64,000 nt of DNA from Dryas octopetala. Lineage: Eukaryota > Streptophyta > Magnoliopsida > Rosales > Rosaceae. The stretch is from assembly GCA_963921425.1 (NCBI GenBank), contig OY992833.1, positions 31,606,698 to 31,670,697 on the forward strand. Direction: 5' to 3'. The notes beneath the pieces were generated by a model. That model made no database searches. It worked only from the letters and a program-made list of their open reading frames with translations, and was not told the origin of the DNA. The position numbers and the translations under genes were made by a program. Each line of letters starts with the position of its first letter. Within the stretch, counting starts at the first letter, position 1. This document shows, piece by piece, positions 24,583 through 37,942 of this stretch.

Positions 24583-26874
24583 CTATACATTAATATATAT
24601 ATATATATATAAAGTGAATTCCAATTCCAATTGCAATTTCAATGCAATGCATGAAAAAATGACGAGCAAGAAAGTGGGAGATAGGATCGAGATGGGTAGA
24701 CAAGACACCGAAACATGTGATTTGCCTGCTTGATGCATGTGAGTTGATGACTTGACGGTGACAATGAGAGGACACGTGGTGCCGGGTCATTGGTGGGTCC
24801 TATTTTTGTGGCTTCCTTTTGGATATGGAGCATAAAGTAGAGACATTTGCATGCTGTACGATCGACTGCTAGTATTACAGGGGAAGGAGGGGCCTGCCAA
24901 CCCTATCATCCATATTCATATTATTGATGATATTGATATTATTCAAGCAAATTATCAACTAACCAATTAGGGTTGTTTAATTTATAAAGAACAAGATAAC
25001 AAAAACCATTTTTTCTCTTTGTAGGGCTCGAAATTGAAAGAATGCTGTGGTAATTAAATTTCCTTGCATGTTGTTGTAGATATGGGAGCTAGGAAAAGGG
25101 CCTTCACGGGTTACAACTACCACTTGGATGAAACCAATGGAAAGATTCACCTTCACCTGCAAGAGAGAGAGAGAGAGAGAGAGAGAGTAACGATGCAGTA
25201 GCTAGCTAGGCAGCAGCAGCAAGTACTAATGCAACAGTATCTTGTAAAGGGAATTTTCATCAAAAACGACATACGAACCAACAACTTTTGATGCCTTCCT
25301 CCTGCTTTCCTTTCATTGTCCACACTCACAATTATGTACGTCGTTTAACTTTAACATGTACTTACTTACTCACCTACTCATCATCTATATAGTTACTCCT
25401 TTACTCATTTACAATCAACCAACTTTCTCATATCACTGTTTTCACTATATGTTAGTAATTATGACCTAGAGTTAAGAAAACGCTACTGCATAATGTATTT
25501 GTCATATTATTTTCATGATATAGTAATAGTATAGCTCATATTTTGAAAAATATTAATAAACATATTACGGTCATACATAATAATTTTTTCAAATATTTGT
25601 TCAAAATTTTCTCAATATTAACATCCTTTATTACAAATTAGAATAGAATCGTTTTGAGTTTGGATAATTGGATCGGTCCAAGTAATTTGACTAATTAAAA
25701 GCCAACATTCTCATCCATGGTAGAGCTTTACAAAACTAGTGTGACCACAGTACAGTCAACGACAAACTTTTTGCCTGCATACCTATTACCTACAATAGGG
25801 TGGTCCAAAGCCCAAAGGGTTACACTTGAAACACAAAAGAAAACAAAAAAAAAAAGGTTACACTGCAACCCTTTAAATTAGATCGAAGGTCATATCGATC
25901 CCTACCCTAACCCAATTAAGCTTCAGCCCGAGCCCAATCTGTATTTAACTTTTCTTTTTTCTTTTTTTCTCTCTCTTTGCTTTTTTTTTTTTAAAACATT
26001 TATCAGAAACCCGCGCTCAACTTCAAGCTCATTAAATTAGTTAACTGACCAAAAAATAAACACTCAATAAATTAGAATCAGGCCAGCTGCCATGATTTGG
26101 TTCGAAATGGGTTGGGATTATTTTCTAAAGTTTACTTGAACCTGGAAACATGAACAAAATTTATGCCGACCAACCAAAGAAAAAATTGACCACAAACAAA
26201 CAAACCAAAAATAAATAGAAACTGAATTTTGGAGTAACCTGTCGGATTGGCTTTTTGAGGGAAAAAGATATAGGTAAGGTTTTTTCCACTCCAGAAATAA
26301 CATTTCATTTTTAACCCCTATTGCCCGAAAATATTACACAATTAGCCCCATTTGAAATCCTTAAATCAATTGGGATGGGGATCGATAGGACATTTCAAAA
26401 CCTGCACAACACAATTACATTTCCATGGTTCATGTTAATTTTTACTCCAAAGGACAAAGGAAGCCTACTGTTTCAACTTCTCTGTTCGGATCCCACTAGG
26501 TAAAAGTACCTGGTATTTCAGTTGAGCTGAATCCATTTCAGCCTCGAAAGATCCAAAATGACCAGCATCAATATACTGCTAACCAGACTCGGGGAACTCC
26601 AAGTGAAACTTGCTCAATACAATTGCATTAAGTAAAAATATGAACAAATTCTGCTACTTATAAGAAACGATAACTTCCATTGCTACAAGAATATTTGGGC
26701 CAATTTACACCCGTATAGCATACCCACCTACAACTATATTGTTTTTTTTTTTTCAAATATTCCTAAGTATTTAATACAACAATTGACCTTACAAGGTGGA
26801 TAGAAAAACAAAAACAAAAAAGAATAAAAAGATTTTCTGTTGCAGTATCTTTCAATGACTAAACGTTCTAAATC
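24583..26874. other. Intergenic region downstream of the chromatin remodeler
   Basis: Holds (AT)n at 24595-24611, (GA)n at about 25165-25188, and A- and T-rich runs. The right end is the 3' UTR of the minus-strand remodeler. No gene or bounded repeat was seen. Confidence 0.4.
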
Positions 26875-29800
26875 CTAACCCAGCAAAAGTTTGGATAATA
26901 TCTCACCCATAGTCTTCTCGGATGTGTCACCTTCAGTATCCATCTCCAAGCCAGACTCCAGAACTGCGGCATCTAGCACTAACTTCCTTTTTGCAATCTC
27001 GTAAACATTTTCATCAACTGTACCCTTGGTGACTAACCTGTAAAGGGCTTGACCAGGTTAGAGATATACCATTTGCAACTCAAGTTTGCAACACAAATAC
27101 TCAAATACTGCAGGATAAGAAAAGAGGGAGGGGGTGGGGAAGGAAAGGTGGTTCTCTCAGGTTGACAGCATTGGGTCATTGAAGTGGAAGCAACCTGTAT
27201 ATGGTAACAGGCTTCGTTTGACCAATGCGATGACAGCGATCTTCTGCCTGCCGGTCAATTTGTGGGTTGAAATCCATATCATGAATGACTACAGTATCAG
27301 CTCCAGTCAAGTTCAGACCCTGGCCTCCAGCTCTTGTGGACAGCAAGCATGCAAATATAGAAGTGTCACTGTTGAATGTGTCCACTATCGTCTGTCTTTC
27401 TGTTACCGGAGTACTGTCATTGGAAGATATAGGTTAACAGACAAGAAAGGTCACAAATTATAATAAACAAGGTAAAAATTCAAATTTATATACAAAAAAA
27501 AAAAGGTAACAATTTTTAGAAAAAGAGTCGCAGCCATCTTGGCAAAATACAAGAAGAGACATCTAAATAAGACCCATTACACAAGAAATGGGACCCATGC
27601 ATTATGTATAAATAATAGAATAGGTATACCATATGCAGAGCACATTTTGTTATGATAAACACAATCTGTAAATGTGATATATGTACACCAGTACCTTCCA
27701 TCAAGTCGTCTGTATGTAACCCCTATCACGTCCAAAGTCCACTCCAAAATATCAAGCATTGACGTCCACTGGCTAAAGATCAGAACCCGATGCCCAGCTT
27801 GCTTCAGCGTAGGAAGAAGTTCAGCTAATGCCTAATATCGTCAACAAGACAGCCTTCTCAATTTTTAGCAGAAAGTATCACATGACATAACAATAGTCTC
27901 TCCAAATTTTGACTCAGACCCAATTGTTAAAACTTATTAAAGTAACATTGTACCTGAGACTTTGCTGAAAGCATAACATCTTTGTCCGGAAGAAATCCTT
28001 TCTTATCAGTGACAGCATAATAAAGCAAAAGCTGCATAGAGATGGATAATATACATACGTCAAGATAGAATATGTAAATCTGCAACTAATAGTTACCAGA
28101 GAATTCATATAGAGGGGGACAATATCAGATTCCACTATCTTTATATTTGTAACTGCATTAAGGTTCCAATTATCAGTGAGCTGTGTGCATCATGAAAGAA
28201 ATTTCGTACAAAATATAATAAGAAAATCAAAAGGCTAAAGCAATCTTAGGATAGGCTAGCAGCACAGAATCCCAATTAGAAGCATTGACACACACATGTG
28301 CAATTATATAATAGAAAAATCCAATAATTCCAAAGCATTATGGTATAATTTAACACATCAAAGCAAGAAAGACTAAAGATGGATTTTTAAGAAGTTAAAA
28401 GAATACCCGGTGGATAGAGAAGTCATTATAACTCTTAAGTTCCTCAGTTACTTTGTCCAAGGTACATTCAAAGCCAAATGCACCCATTGGATGTAACTTT
28501 CTGGCAAAACGAACAACATCCTCATCACTGTAAATACGCCTTACTAGTAAAGGATGATTTGCAATCTAGAGAGTGGGGAAAGAAAAAAAAAAGATTAACA
28601 ATAAGCAGAAGTTATATGCAAATCAGAATAAAAGAATTGGTTTTGTCAAAAAAAAAAAACACAAAAGAGAACTGGGATAACACAATAAATTGAGATAGCA
28701 GCACCTTACGAAACTGAACAAAATAGTTGGAGATCTGCCGCCGAGGAAGAACTTTAAAGATACTGTTCGAGTTAGCCTCTGAGGTTTTTGCAAGACGAGC
28801 ACGTGAAGCAGCACGATACTCCTCAATGGCTTCTTTATAGGCATCTTCTTGTTCCTTTTCCATGACAACATACTCAACCTGCAGTACATTTCTTAGATTC
28901 TTTCTAGGATAGTAAAAAAATAACTAAAAGAGAATGAAAATTTTGACAATATGAGAAGTTAAGAATCTAAGAAGAAAATGACTACACATAAACTCATAAC
29001 ATACCCGCTGAATTTTGGGAACAAGTTGTTGCATTACATCAGATTTTAAGCGCCTCAAAATAAATGGTCCCAATATGGATTTCATACGGCCAATCAAATC
29101 TCTATCTTCAGCGGTTAATAGCTTTTTCAAGTCAACATCCTCAGTAGTAAAAAGATCTGGCATCATAAACTCCAGCATTGACCATAGCTCCTGCAACAGA
29201 AACCCATCAAGTAAGATTGCAATGCAAAAATACCTTTTTTATCATGAAACTATGTGGCTATGCAAGAAATATTATTTCAAAAAGTAAAAAGTAATACATG
29301 TAAATCATTTTGTAGAGGTGTCCCTGTCAGCATTAGACGCTGGTGTGCACTTCGTGCAACAGACATTAGGTTTTTCCACCTGTAGCTGTTTTTATCCTTC
29401 AAAGCATGTGCCTCATCCATAAGCACACAACTCCATCGCCAACGTTTCAGAAGTTTACGATCATCTTTTTGCTGTGCACTGTAAGACCATAAATTTGAAG
29501 AATTAAATACCACAAAATCAAATTCACTGTTCAGTGTCCATCTATAACACCAAATCAAACCTGTGTCTTTCAAATAGTGAATAGCACACGAGAATAACAT
29601 TAAAAGGAGGCGGCAATCCAGCTTTGGCCAAAGAGCTCAACTCTTTTGAATATGCCGATCGCGCAGCCCCATGATACTGGATAACAGAGAATGATGGGCA
29701 CCACTTTTTAAGTTCTCTTTCCCAGTTTTCCAAAACCGAAGCAGGACATACAATCAAATGTGGACCCGGGTCATTGTTTAAATGTTTCAATAACATTAAA

Positions 29801-31600
29801 TATGTTATAGCCTGTTGCAGAAGAACAAATTTTATAAACTTAAAATCAAACAATGATTGAAGTTACCATGATTATTATTGAGACACAGATAATGAGAATC
29901 AACCCCTAGGTACCTGAATGGTCTTCCCAAGACCCATCTCGTCGGCCAAAATGGCTGCAGAATATATGAAGAAAATTAAACTGTTATGCATTGAGAATTG
30001 AAATTAAACCTAACCTCAAAGTGTATGTATGTATGTATGTATGTATTTAACATATCTATTAACGTGGAATACCATACACGAAGCATAAAACGGCATCAGA
30101 AGTCCCAACTGTTAAAATATATGAGCAGATTAAGACAGAAGCCCGACAGCTTCAATATAACGCGTTGGTATTGCACTAGAGTATTTAAGTTTAGTAACAT
30201 TATCCAGTTTATAAAAAATTTAGCATAATTTAAAATTAACTCATAAGTCAAGGGAATTCCCTTCAGCATATGTGAATCTATTATTGTCACACTACCTCGA
30301 CTTATTAAACCTTGACCCAACCACTCTTATGATCTAGGAGCAGTTATACAAAGACCAGAGCCAATGAAGAGAACCTCACAAATCTGTTTTTCTCCTCAAA
30401 TTAACAACCTTTGATCTGGATATCTAAAAGACAATAAATTCCTGTACTTTTTAGTGAGAACTGCATGTGTTTTAAGATCATGTGTACTAATCAGAATCTC
30501 AAGCTTCAAGTTTTGCACAGGGAATCAAATTCATTTATTTTCTGTCAAAGGTAGATGTAGAAGTAAAATGATGCTGACAGAGAAGAAGAAAAAAAGTACC
30601 TCCACCGATACCCTTTCGATACAACAGAAGAAGAAAATTAACACCAACCAGCTGGTATGGCTTGAGAATAGGCTGAAAACCAGAATGTTCCGACCTACAT
30701 GCCGCAATAATATCATCCTGCAATCAGTAATTCAAACACCATCAACTGCCAACCCCACTGAAAAATGGTAATAACTAGAAGGGGGAAAACAATCAAGTTT
30801 ATGCTTATATAGGACCTCAAACACATAATGGAAAAGCAAAACAAAACCTTCACATAGTTAAATTGGCATAAGAACCAAACTACCTAACTTCCAAAACTTT
30901 GTTTTGCTTTTTTATTTTGTTATGCAGCCACATTCTCTTTGTCTGTAATTTTTCCTCATTTTCTAATCCAGTAAACAGAAATGAATACCGAAACTATGAA
31001 CCAAATTCTCCACCAATTAACAATGAATAAAAGTAAAATCTTTTCAACTCCATGATATCCATTGCACAAGAAGCTCAGCAAACGCTAAGTAAATAAGAGA
31101 AAACATTGAAAGCGCACCTGAGTGACAATCCTGACAGATGCAGCTTCCACTTCGGCGTAGCGATCAAACGCGGTCGGCGCCGACGATCCATGGAGCTCCT
31201 TTCTCAAATCGGCCGATATTTTGGCACACTTCTGCAAAGCCTTCCCAACCACATCATCCTCATCCAACTCCTCGACCTCCTCCTCCTCTTCACTCGTTGA
31301 CTCTATATTAACCCAATCACCATCGCTGTCCTCATCCTCGACCACGAACCGACGGCCACGATTCACCGGCCTGACCTCCTGGACCTCGTCCACGTCGTCG
31401 TCCTCCAACTCGTTCTTAATTTCGACGCAATCATCATCGTCGGAGAGTTGGGGCTTGGGCGAGGCTTGGAAGGCGAAGGACTCAATTGGAGGCGGCGTCA
31501 GGGCTGTCGATTTCTTGAGGACTCGAGAGGGCTTGAAGGAGGAGGAGTGCTCCTCCCACTCGTCGTCGGAGATTTCGAAATGGTCGAGACTGCGCTTCAT
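26875..31600 (-). CDS. CHR19: SNF2-family chromatin remodeler, CHR19/ETL1 (SMARCAD1/Fun30) type
   Basis: Twelve exons: 31600-31118, 30717-30600, 29954-29914, 29811-29561, 29478-29298, 29190-29005, 28878-28705, 28565-28407, 28031-27954, 27831-27695, 27413-27195 and 27037-26875. All phases join to 729 residues. The N-terminus (1-161) is acidic and disordered, with runs of Glu and Asp. The ATPase core shows the Q-motif region [16 protein letters not shown], Walker A DEMGLGKT (205-212, built by a 41-base exon), DEAH (319-322), LTGTPLQN (348-355), [16 protein letters not shown] in the C lobe, [12 protein letters not shown] and the arginine-finger motif [11 protein letters not shown]. The C-terminus resembles the end of plant CHR19. 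Relatives slide or evict nucleosomes in nuclear chromatin during silencing, replication and repair; that role is inferred. No catalytic residue is missing. An optional cassette is discussed in the findings. Confidence 0.94.
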
Positions 31601-32191
31601 ATCATCGTTTTTGAAAAAAAGCCCTAAAAGAAGAAGAAGGCTTCGCAGTAATTACTGAAATACTAGTACTGCTAGTGCTCACTGCTCATGAGAAGAGGCA
31701 AGAGGATCTTGGAAGCTCTTCTAGTGCTCTCTCTACTTTGCAACTGGAACGACGCCAAAGACCGCCATTTCTTGCGGGGATATTTTTTCTTTCCATTGTC
31801 ATTGCTCGTTTTTTTCTTTTCTTTTCTTTTTTTTCTTCAAAATCTCATTGCTTGGTTTAATTAGAAAGAGCTGGGCTTCCATCGAAAATGTCTGGGCTAG
31901 TGTTGACAGGTCCAAAAATGGTTGTTGCTTAGTTTTCGGGCTTCGGCAGAATTAACTTCCTATTTCAAAAAATTGCAATCCCGAATATAGATTTTCTTAA
32001 AATTCTTTTTTCCTTTTTTATGAAGAAAATGAAACTTTAACTTTAATTTCCAGAAAATAAAATTTTCAGTTTTGGACCAAAATACCCATAAAAGTGAAAA
32101 TAATCTATATGGGCAAAGAATAATGCTATATTTACCACATTCTTATACCATATTTTTATACCATCTTACGTGTAATTATTTTACTGGACAA

Positions 32192-32226
<35 letters not shown>

Positions 32227-32862
32227 TGTTCAATGCATGAATGCCACGTAAGTTGCCACATAAGGGGGTATGAAATTATGGTATAAAAATATGGGATGTC
32301 TAGCACTACTGATGTGCAAATAAGGAAGAAACTAGTAACTTGCCAAATGTAACCGATAAAAAGGGTTAGTCTCCAATTAATTGGGCTAACATCGTTAAGA
32401 CTTTAGGTTTGCCCAAAAGAAGTTGGACCTGTAACGTGATTGATAAGTACTTGTGGGCCTAATCAATTGCTGCAATTTTGAAAGCTCATAAGGCATGACT
32501 TTGGGCCTTTGAAGTCTTTGATATACAGGTTGAGATTGGGCTTTTGTAAGTTTTTTTTTGGCCGGGTGGCTTTTGTAAGCTTATAACACTAGTTATCACT
32601 GACCCAAAAAAGAACACCATTGGTTATCAAAATCTGCCGTATATATAATTATATTCTGGTGAATATATAATCTCCTCCGTTTACTCCTCAAGAATGAGAG
32701 GGAACTATAGAGTATTATTTTAGCATAGTAGAATCGAAATCAGCTTCTGATTTTGTTATATATTCCTCAATCACATGATCCTATGGGTTCAACATAGGAA
32801 ATTATTGTCCGTATTACAATCGAGGTTACTTATTTGGTGATGATCAATTTTATGTGTACATA
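31601..32862. other. Upstream region of the remodeler
   Basis: Starts with the promoter/5' UTR of the minus-strand remodeler. A T30-class homopolymer lies at about 32196-32224, flanked by short inverted words (TACCATA... and ...TATGGTA), suggesting a small degenerate MITE around 32130-32300. No gene. Confidence 0.4.
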
Positions 32863-33045
32863 TATATATATGATCAAAGTTAGATAGATAAATAATTTTC
32901 GATTTGGCTAATTTTTTACAAAGATGATCTATCAATTAAAATGTAAAAAATATATGGTTCGAATCGACACAAAACGACTCGTGTGAGTCCCAATAGGTAT
33001 ACCTTAACATAAATAAATTGAGGTATACCTCAATAGAATGAGCAT
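32863..33045. mobile_element. Solo right half of a family-2 foldback MITE
   Basis: This segment aligns with the right arm of the complete element next to it (about 33262-33435). It starts at TGATCAAAGTTAGA, passes through GACACAAAACGACTCGTGTG and ends with ACCTCAATAGAATGAGC. No matching left arm is present on its left, so it is a half copy. Confidence 0.75.
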
Positions 33046-33059
33046 ATATATATATATAA

Positions 33060-33421
33060 GGTATACCTCAACTTATTTATGTTGAGGTATACCCTATTGG
33101 GGCCCACACGAGTCGTTTTGTGTCGATCCGAACCGTTCATTTTTTACATCTCCATTGATAGATCATTCTTACAAAAAATTAGTCAAATCGGAAATCATTT
33201 GTCTGTCTAACTTTAATCAAATAAATGGATGAACCAAATATTTTCGATGAAACCGTCCATTTGTTTGATCAAAGTTAGACAGACAAATGATTTCAGATTT
33301 GGTTAATTTTTTGCAAGGATGATCTATCAATAGAGAAAAATTAACGGTTCGGATCGACACAAAACGACTCGTGTGGGCCCTAATAGGGTATACTTCAACA
33401 TAAATAAGTTGAGATGTACCT
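33060..33421. mobile_element. Foldback MITE, family 2, complete
   Basis: The arms are long inverted copies from the outer GGTATACCTCAACTTATT to a short centre near 33240. The inner part of each arm holds the same CACACGAGTCGTTTTGTGT / GAACCGTTCATTTTTTACAT module as the element at 11186, but the outer ~45 bases differ. There is no coding capacity. It lies directly right of a half copy. Confidence 0.83.
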
Positions 33422-34875
33422 CAATAGAAAGAGCTTGTATATATATATATATATATATTATGCAACAACTTCTATAAAAATTCTGATTAATATGACCACC
33501 TTTAAACTCTATACCAAATTGAAGAGTATATCATATATATATGGTACGTCTTCCACACAACCATTTTTTTTTTTTTTTGCCAAAGTCCACACAACCATAT
33601 TAATTGGGAGATTGCAAGCCTGTAGCTTTTATTCTGGCCATCAAAAAGGATTAGTCAAACTCAAGAACAAAAACAATAATGATATCATAGTACAAACTGG
33701 GAAGTTAATCATATTAATTAATTATGATGAGGTTTTGAATGATTTGATCAGGCACTGGGAATTGAAGCTATAGCACATCATATTAATTTGTTTCGTTCTA
33801 ATAGACCTCGAGTCACCTCTAGCTGTCATTGAAAACTGAAGAGCGCGCAGTACTAGAGCACCACTAACATATATGTTTAAGTGCACGTACCACCATTCTG
33901 ATGAGTCTTGCACTTTAATCATATGCTCATCTTCTCTTTGACCGTTGCTTTTGTACTGTATTCACTTTTGTACTTTGTCAACTTAATTGTTTCTAGAAAT
34001 TATTTCCATTGTAATTTCGGAAAGTATATATTATTATCTTGTACTTCATGATGACGCCCTATCTTAGACAAAGCAAAGTGCATGTGAGAAGTGTGAGTGG
34101 CCAACTTGAAAGCGCATTGCAAGTACTAGTCCTCCACCATTTCGCATTCAACAATTTGGTGATCATTCTGTTGATCATTTGGAAAAGGAGAGTGTATATG
34201 GATAAATGGTTTATTCATGCATCATGATTTTAGTCATTATTCTAGCGACTACTGATCAGCCTGAAGGTGCCACCTAAGAAGTCAAACAAAAAAAAAATCT
34301 ATTTTCTCAACAAGTTTTACTTACATTATAGAGGAAATTACAAGCCTGATTCTAGGGTTTGGCATAAACAAAATAGTTTTTTGTTTTTGTTTTTGTTTTT
34401 TTAGAAAACAAAATAGTTAATTTAGATATGTACTAAAACTAACTGTACGTTTTTCTCTATTTTTCATATAATGTACACGTACGTTCAAGTATTGGTGTGA
34501 AAGAAAATAATTAATTACACATTCCTTTTGGGTTTTGTTAACTATGAAGTTTAAGTGGTTCGCGCGCCTTTGATTAATGCAATGCATGTATATTATATAT
34601 AGTTTAGTTAGCTAGCTGTTGAACAACTAAAAGTCTAAAAGCAGCTGGCTAGCTAGGAAAACGTGGTTTTTTTTTTTTTTTTTTTTTTCTGATTTGAAAG
34701 AATCACAAAAGAACTGATCGAAGAAGGTCAGGTCAGATCGAAACCATTGACTTCCAAGCAAAACACCATTTATACTATCGGGCCCAAGAAGCCATGATGT
34801 TTTCTAACAGAGTCTCCAAATACCAGTTGACATGACTTAGCCTTCTAGTATGAAAGACTTGTTTTTTTATTGAAC
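33422..34875. other. Intergenic spacer between foldback elements
   Basis: (AT)n near 33437-33457, poly-T near 33565 and 34670-34690, otherwise AT-rich unique sequence without recognisable genes. Confidence 0.35.
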
Positions 34876-35280
34876 AATATTTGGGTCAACCTTTGGGTAC
34901 CTCAAGGTCACTCCACCCCCTCAAATTTTAATTTCGGCAATATCGACATATGATCGAAACCGTTCACTTTATAGATCTTCTCTAAAAAAAATTAACTTAA
35001 TCGGAAATCGTTTAGTTATATAACTGTTGTCAATTAAACAAAACAAAAAATCAACGTTTTGGTAAAAAAATCACTCTTTAATTGAAAACCATCTATTTTT
35101 TTTATTTAATTAACAACATTTATATAATTAAACGATTTCCGATAAATTTAATTTTTTACAGAAATGATCTTTAATATGTTTTCAAAAAAGTGAAGTTCTG
35201 ATCATACATCGACATTAACAAAATTAAAATTTAAGAGGGTGGGGTGACCTTGAGTACCCAAAAAGGGTGACCTAAGTATT
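34876..35280. mobile_element. Foldback MITE, family 3
   Basis: About 405 bases. The left end AATATTTGGGTCAACC and the right end (read inverted) AATACTTAGGTCACCC start long matching arms that share CTCAAGGTCAC and a CGGAAATCGTTTA block near the centre. The inner block with GAAACCGTTCAC and AATCGGAAATCG resembles families 1 and 2, while the ends do not. Non-coding. Confidence 0.78.
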
Positions 35281-35310
35281 TTTCTTTTTTATTCTAATTA
35301 ATCTCTTTCC

Positions 35311-35509
35311 CAGGGCGGAGCCACAGCCAGACCAACAATGGCCAATGCCCCCAACACCTTTTACAATTCTCTCTTAAATAAAATAATTACTATGTAATAT
35401 CATAAAGACCCCCGGCCCATCGATCTGATTTGTTTTTGTCAAAGACCCCTTCAATGTTTTTTTTTTTAATTTTGGCCCCTTCAAACTACAAATTCTAGCT
35501 CCACCCCTG
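35311..35509. mobile_element. Small hAT-like MITE
   Basis: Starts CAGGGCGGAGCCA and ends, read inverted, CAGGGGTGGAGCTA, which is the usual terminal pattern of small plant hAT MITEs. Flanking CTCTTTCC and GTCTTTCC (after two extra bases) may be an imperfect 8-bp target duplication. Confidence 0.6.
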
Positions 35510-36061
35510 CAGTCTTTCCTATTAATCGAGAAAAGAAATAGAAAAGTTTATAAATATTAAGTGATCGATCACAAAATAATTTTAAATTCTTATTTGTACG
35601 TTGTGCTTCTTATTCTTTACTCACCTCTTTCATCTTCATTAATTCCACTTTCCTCTTAATTATATCTTTTTATTTATATAAAAAAAAATGAAAACCTTTT
35701 CATTAGGTAATTTCTATAAATAAATTTTTTTAATTTTTACATTTTAAACAATATATGTCTCTTCTATAGTATGAACTTCATAACACCAATATATACTGAG
35801 AATAATCCCAAGGGATGGTGTTAAATTCCTTTAAAGATCGAAGTGACCGTTAATCAGTTAATTAAGAAGGTAGCTAGTCATTATATATATATAGAGAAAG
35901 AGTTACAAAGATAGTCCCCATTCTTTTGAGAAGATCATACGTATGTTTATATAAACGTACGTACTGTTTCTAAAAAGTATGCATTAATTGACTGTACTAA
36001 TTAAGAAAACATATATATATGAAATATAGATCGAGTATCCATGTATGCACTTGATGAATAT
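35510..36061. other. Downstream region of the bHLH gene
   Basis: AT-rich sequence with TATATA runs. The right part is the presumed 3' UTR of the minus-strand bHLH gene. Nothing else was recognised. Confidence 0.35.
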
Positions 36062-37906
36062 TTATCTATACAAACACCCTCTATAAGTTGGTGTCCAGTA
36101 ATCTGATCCTGTATTTTCACGATAAACTTGAGGCGTACATGAAATAGGCACCAAACATAGGCCTCTACTCTTGAGATCAAGCTTTGCGTCTCCCCTGTAA
36201 TCTTTTCTATCAGTTCCCCATTGCTCCTGAAATAATTAGCGTACCAACATTAATTAATTAAGTAGCATACATAGCTACAAATAATTAATTGTTGAAGTAT
36301 AAACAGGCCTAGCTACAAGTATGTGATTAATATGTACGCATATATAACCTTGTGTGCATTTGTCTTCAAATACGGGTTACTCAATAGCTGCCAAAAAAAA
36401 AAAAAAAAGTGAGATGCATGTTCAGAAAAACTAGACAGAATTAAGGGAAAAAATTGTTCCTGATAAACAGATAATTAAAAAGAGATCGAGCTAGTATGAT
36501 AATAATGTATATATACGTACCACGTGCACTTGGTCTTGGAGAAACTTTATGTACTGAATCGCTTCATATAGTACCGATGCTGTATCAGTCTGAAATTAAT
36601 TGACCACAATATATAAGATTATGATGATGGTGTTCAATTAATGCTTAAAAAATTATGTCTGAAAAACAAATATAATCAAGTTTAAATTAAACAGTTATTG
36701 TGATTGCTCTAATTACGTACCTTTCCGAATGGAGACACGATTTGTTGAAGGGCCGTGATCCTGTCCCCAAGCTTGACTTTTGGTGCCTGCATCTGTTGAT
36801 GGAAATACATAATAATTAAAGAAATAAGCAAAAAGTTAATCCAACACAACAATGAGCATGATTTTTCTCTGTCTTTTGCCTTTTTTCTTTTACCTTTACA
36901 GACGATGAAACTGTAGAACTTTCTTGCTTAGGCTTTTTCAAAACTGTTGTTTGATCTGATGTGTCAGCTGCTTCCGTTCTTTTCTTCTTTCCTTCATGAT
37001 TTGCAGTTCCTTGTCCTCTCCCACTGATCCTTGCCTATATAACAATAAAGTTATGAATTAATTAATGGAGATTTTGAAGGTACTAATTAATATTAATTTA
37101 GGGAATTAAAATTAATTATTCAGCTTACCGGGGCAGAAGTTTGGAGCTGTCTTTGCTTCTTAGAATGATCAGGCAAATTGGAAGACTTGAAAGAGGGCTT
37201 ATTTGGTGCATGAATATCCATCAAGGGCTTTCCTAGTCGACTACTAAAAGATATAACATCTGCAAAATTTCTGGCACTACTGGTGCTGTTGGATGAAGAG
37301 TACGAATCGGGCAATATTCCATTTCCGTAGTAGTATTTGTGGTTATGATCTGAACCCATTGCGCTGTTGAGGCCATGAATCTGATATTCAGTATTAATAT
37401 TGCTAGTATTAGCAAATGATGATGGCCTTCCATGTAAAGCTCCTGGTGCAGCATGAGCTTCAACCATTGAATGACAAAGATTGGGTTGTGAGTACTGATG
37501 ATCATGATCCATTGGAGGACTCAAAGATATGATATTGTTGGATGTTAGTAGTTGAGGATTCATGATTAACTGGCGATGATCGACTCCTTGATCAGCTGGT
37601 TCCGGCGGCGCAATGGACCATGTGCTCACTAGCTTGGTCAGCCTCTCGTTCTCGTGAATCATGTCCTGGCTAAAACCATTTATTTGCTTTTCGAAATTGT
37701 TGCTGAAATTAGATGTTGCAGCTGATGATGATGAGTTTGTGAACTCCCAAGTGCGGCTAGTGTTGTCCAATTTCTTCAAGTAGTCGCAATAAGCAGGTTC
37801 ATACATGGCATGAGTTGACATGCTCTTGGAGGAGGAGAGTGCATCAAGGAAGTTCTCTCCGACATCTTGATTGTTGTGCAATTCATTGTTTCCGACGTTT
37901 CTGCAC

Positions 37907-37942
<36 letters not shown>

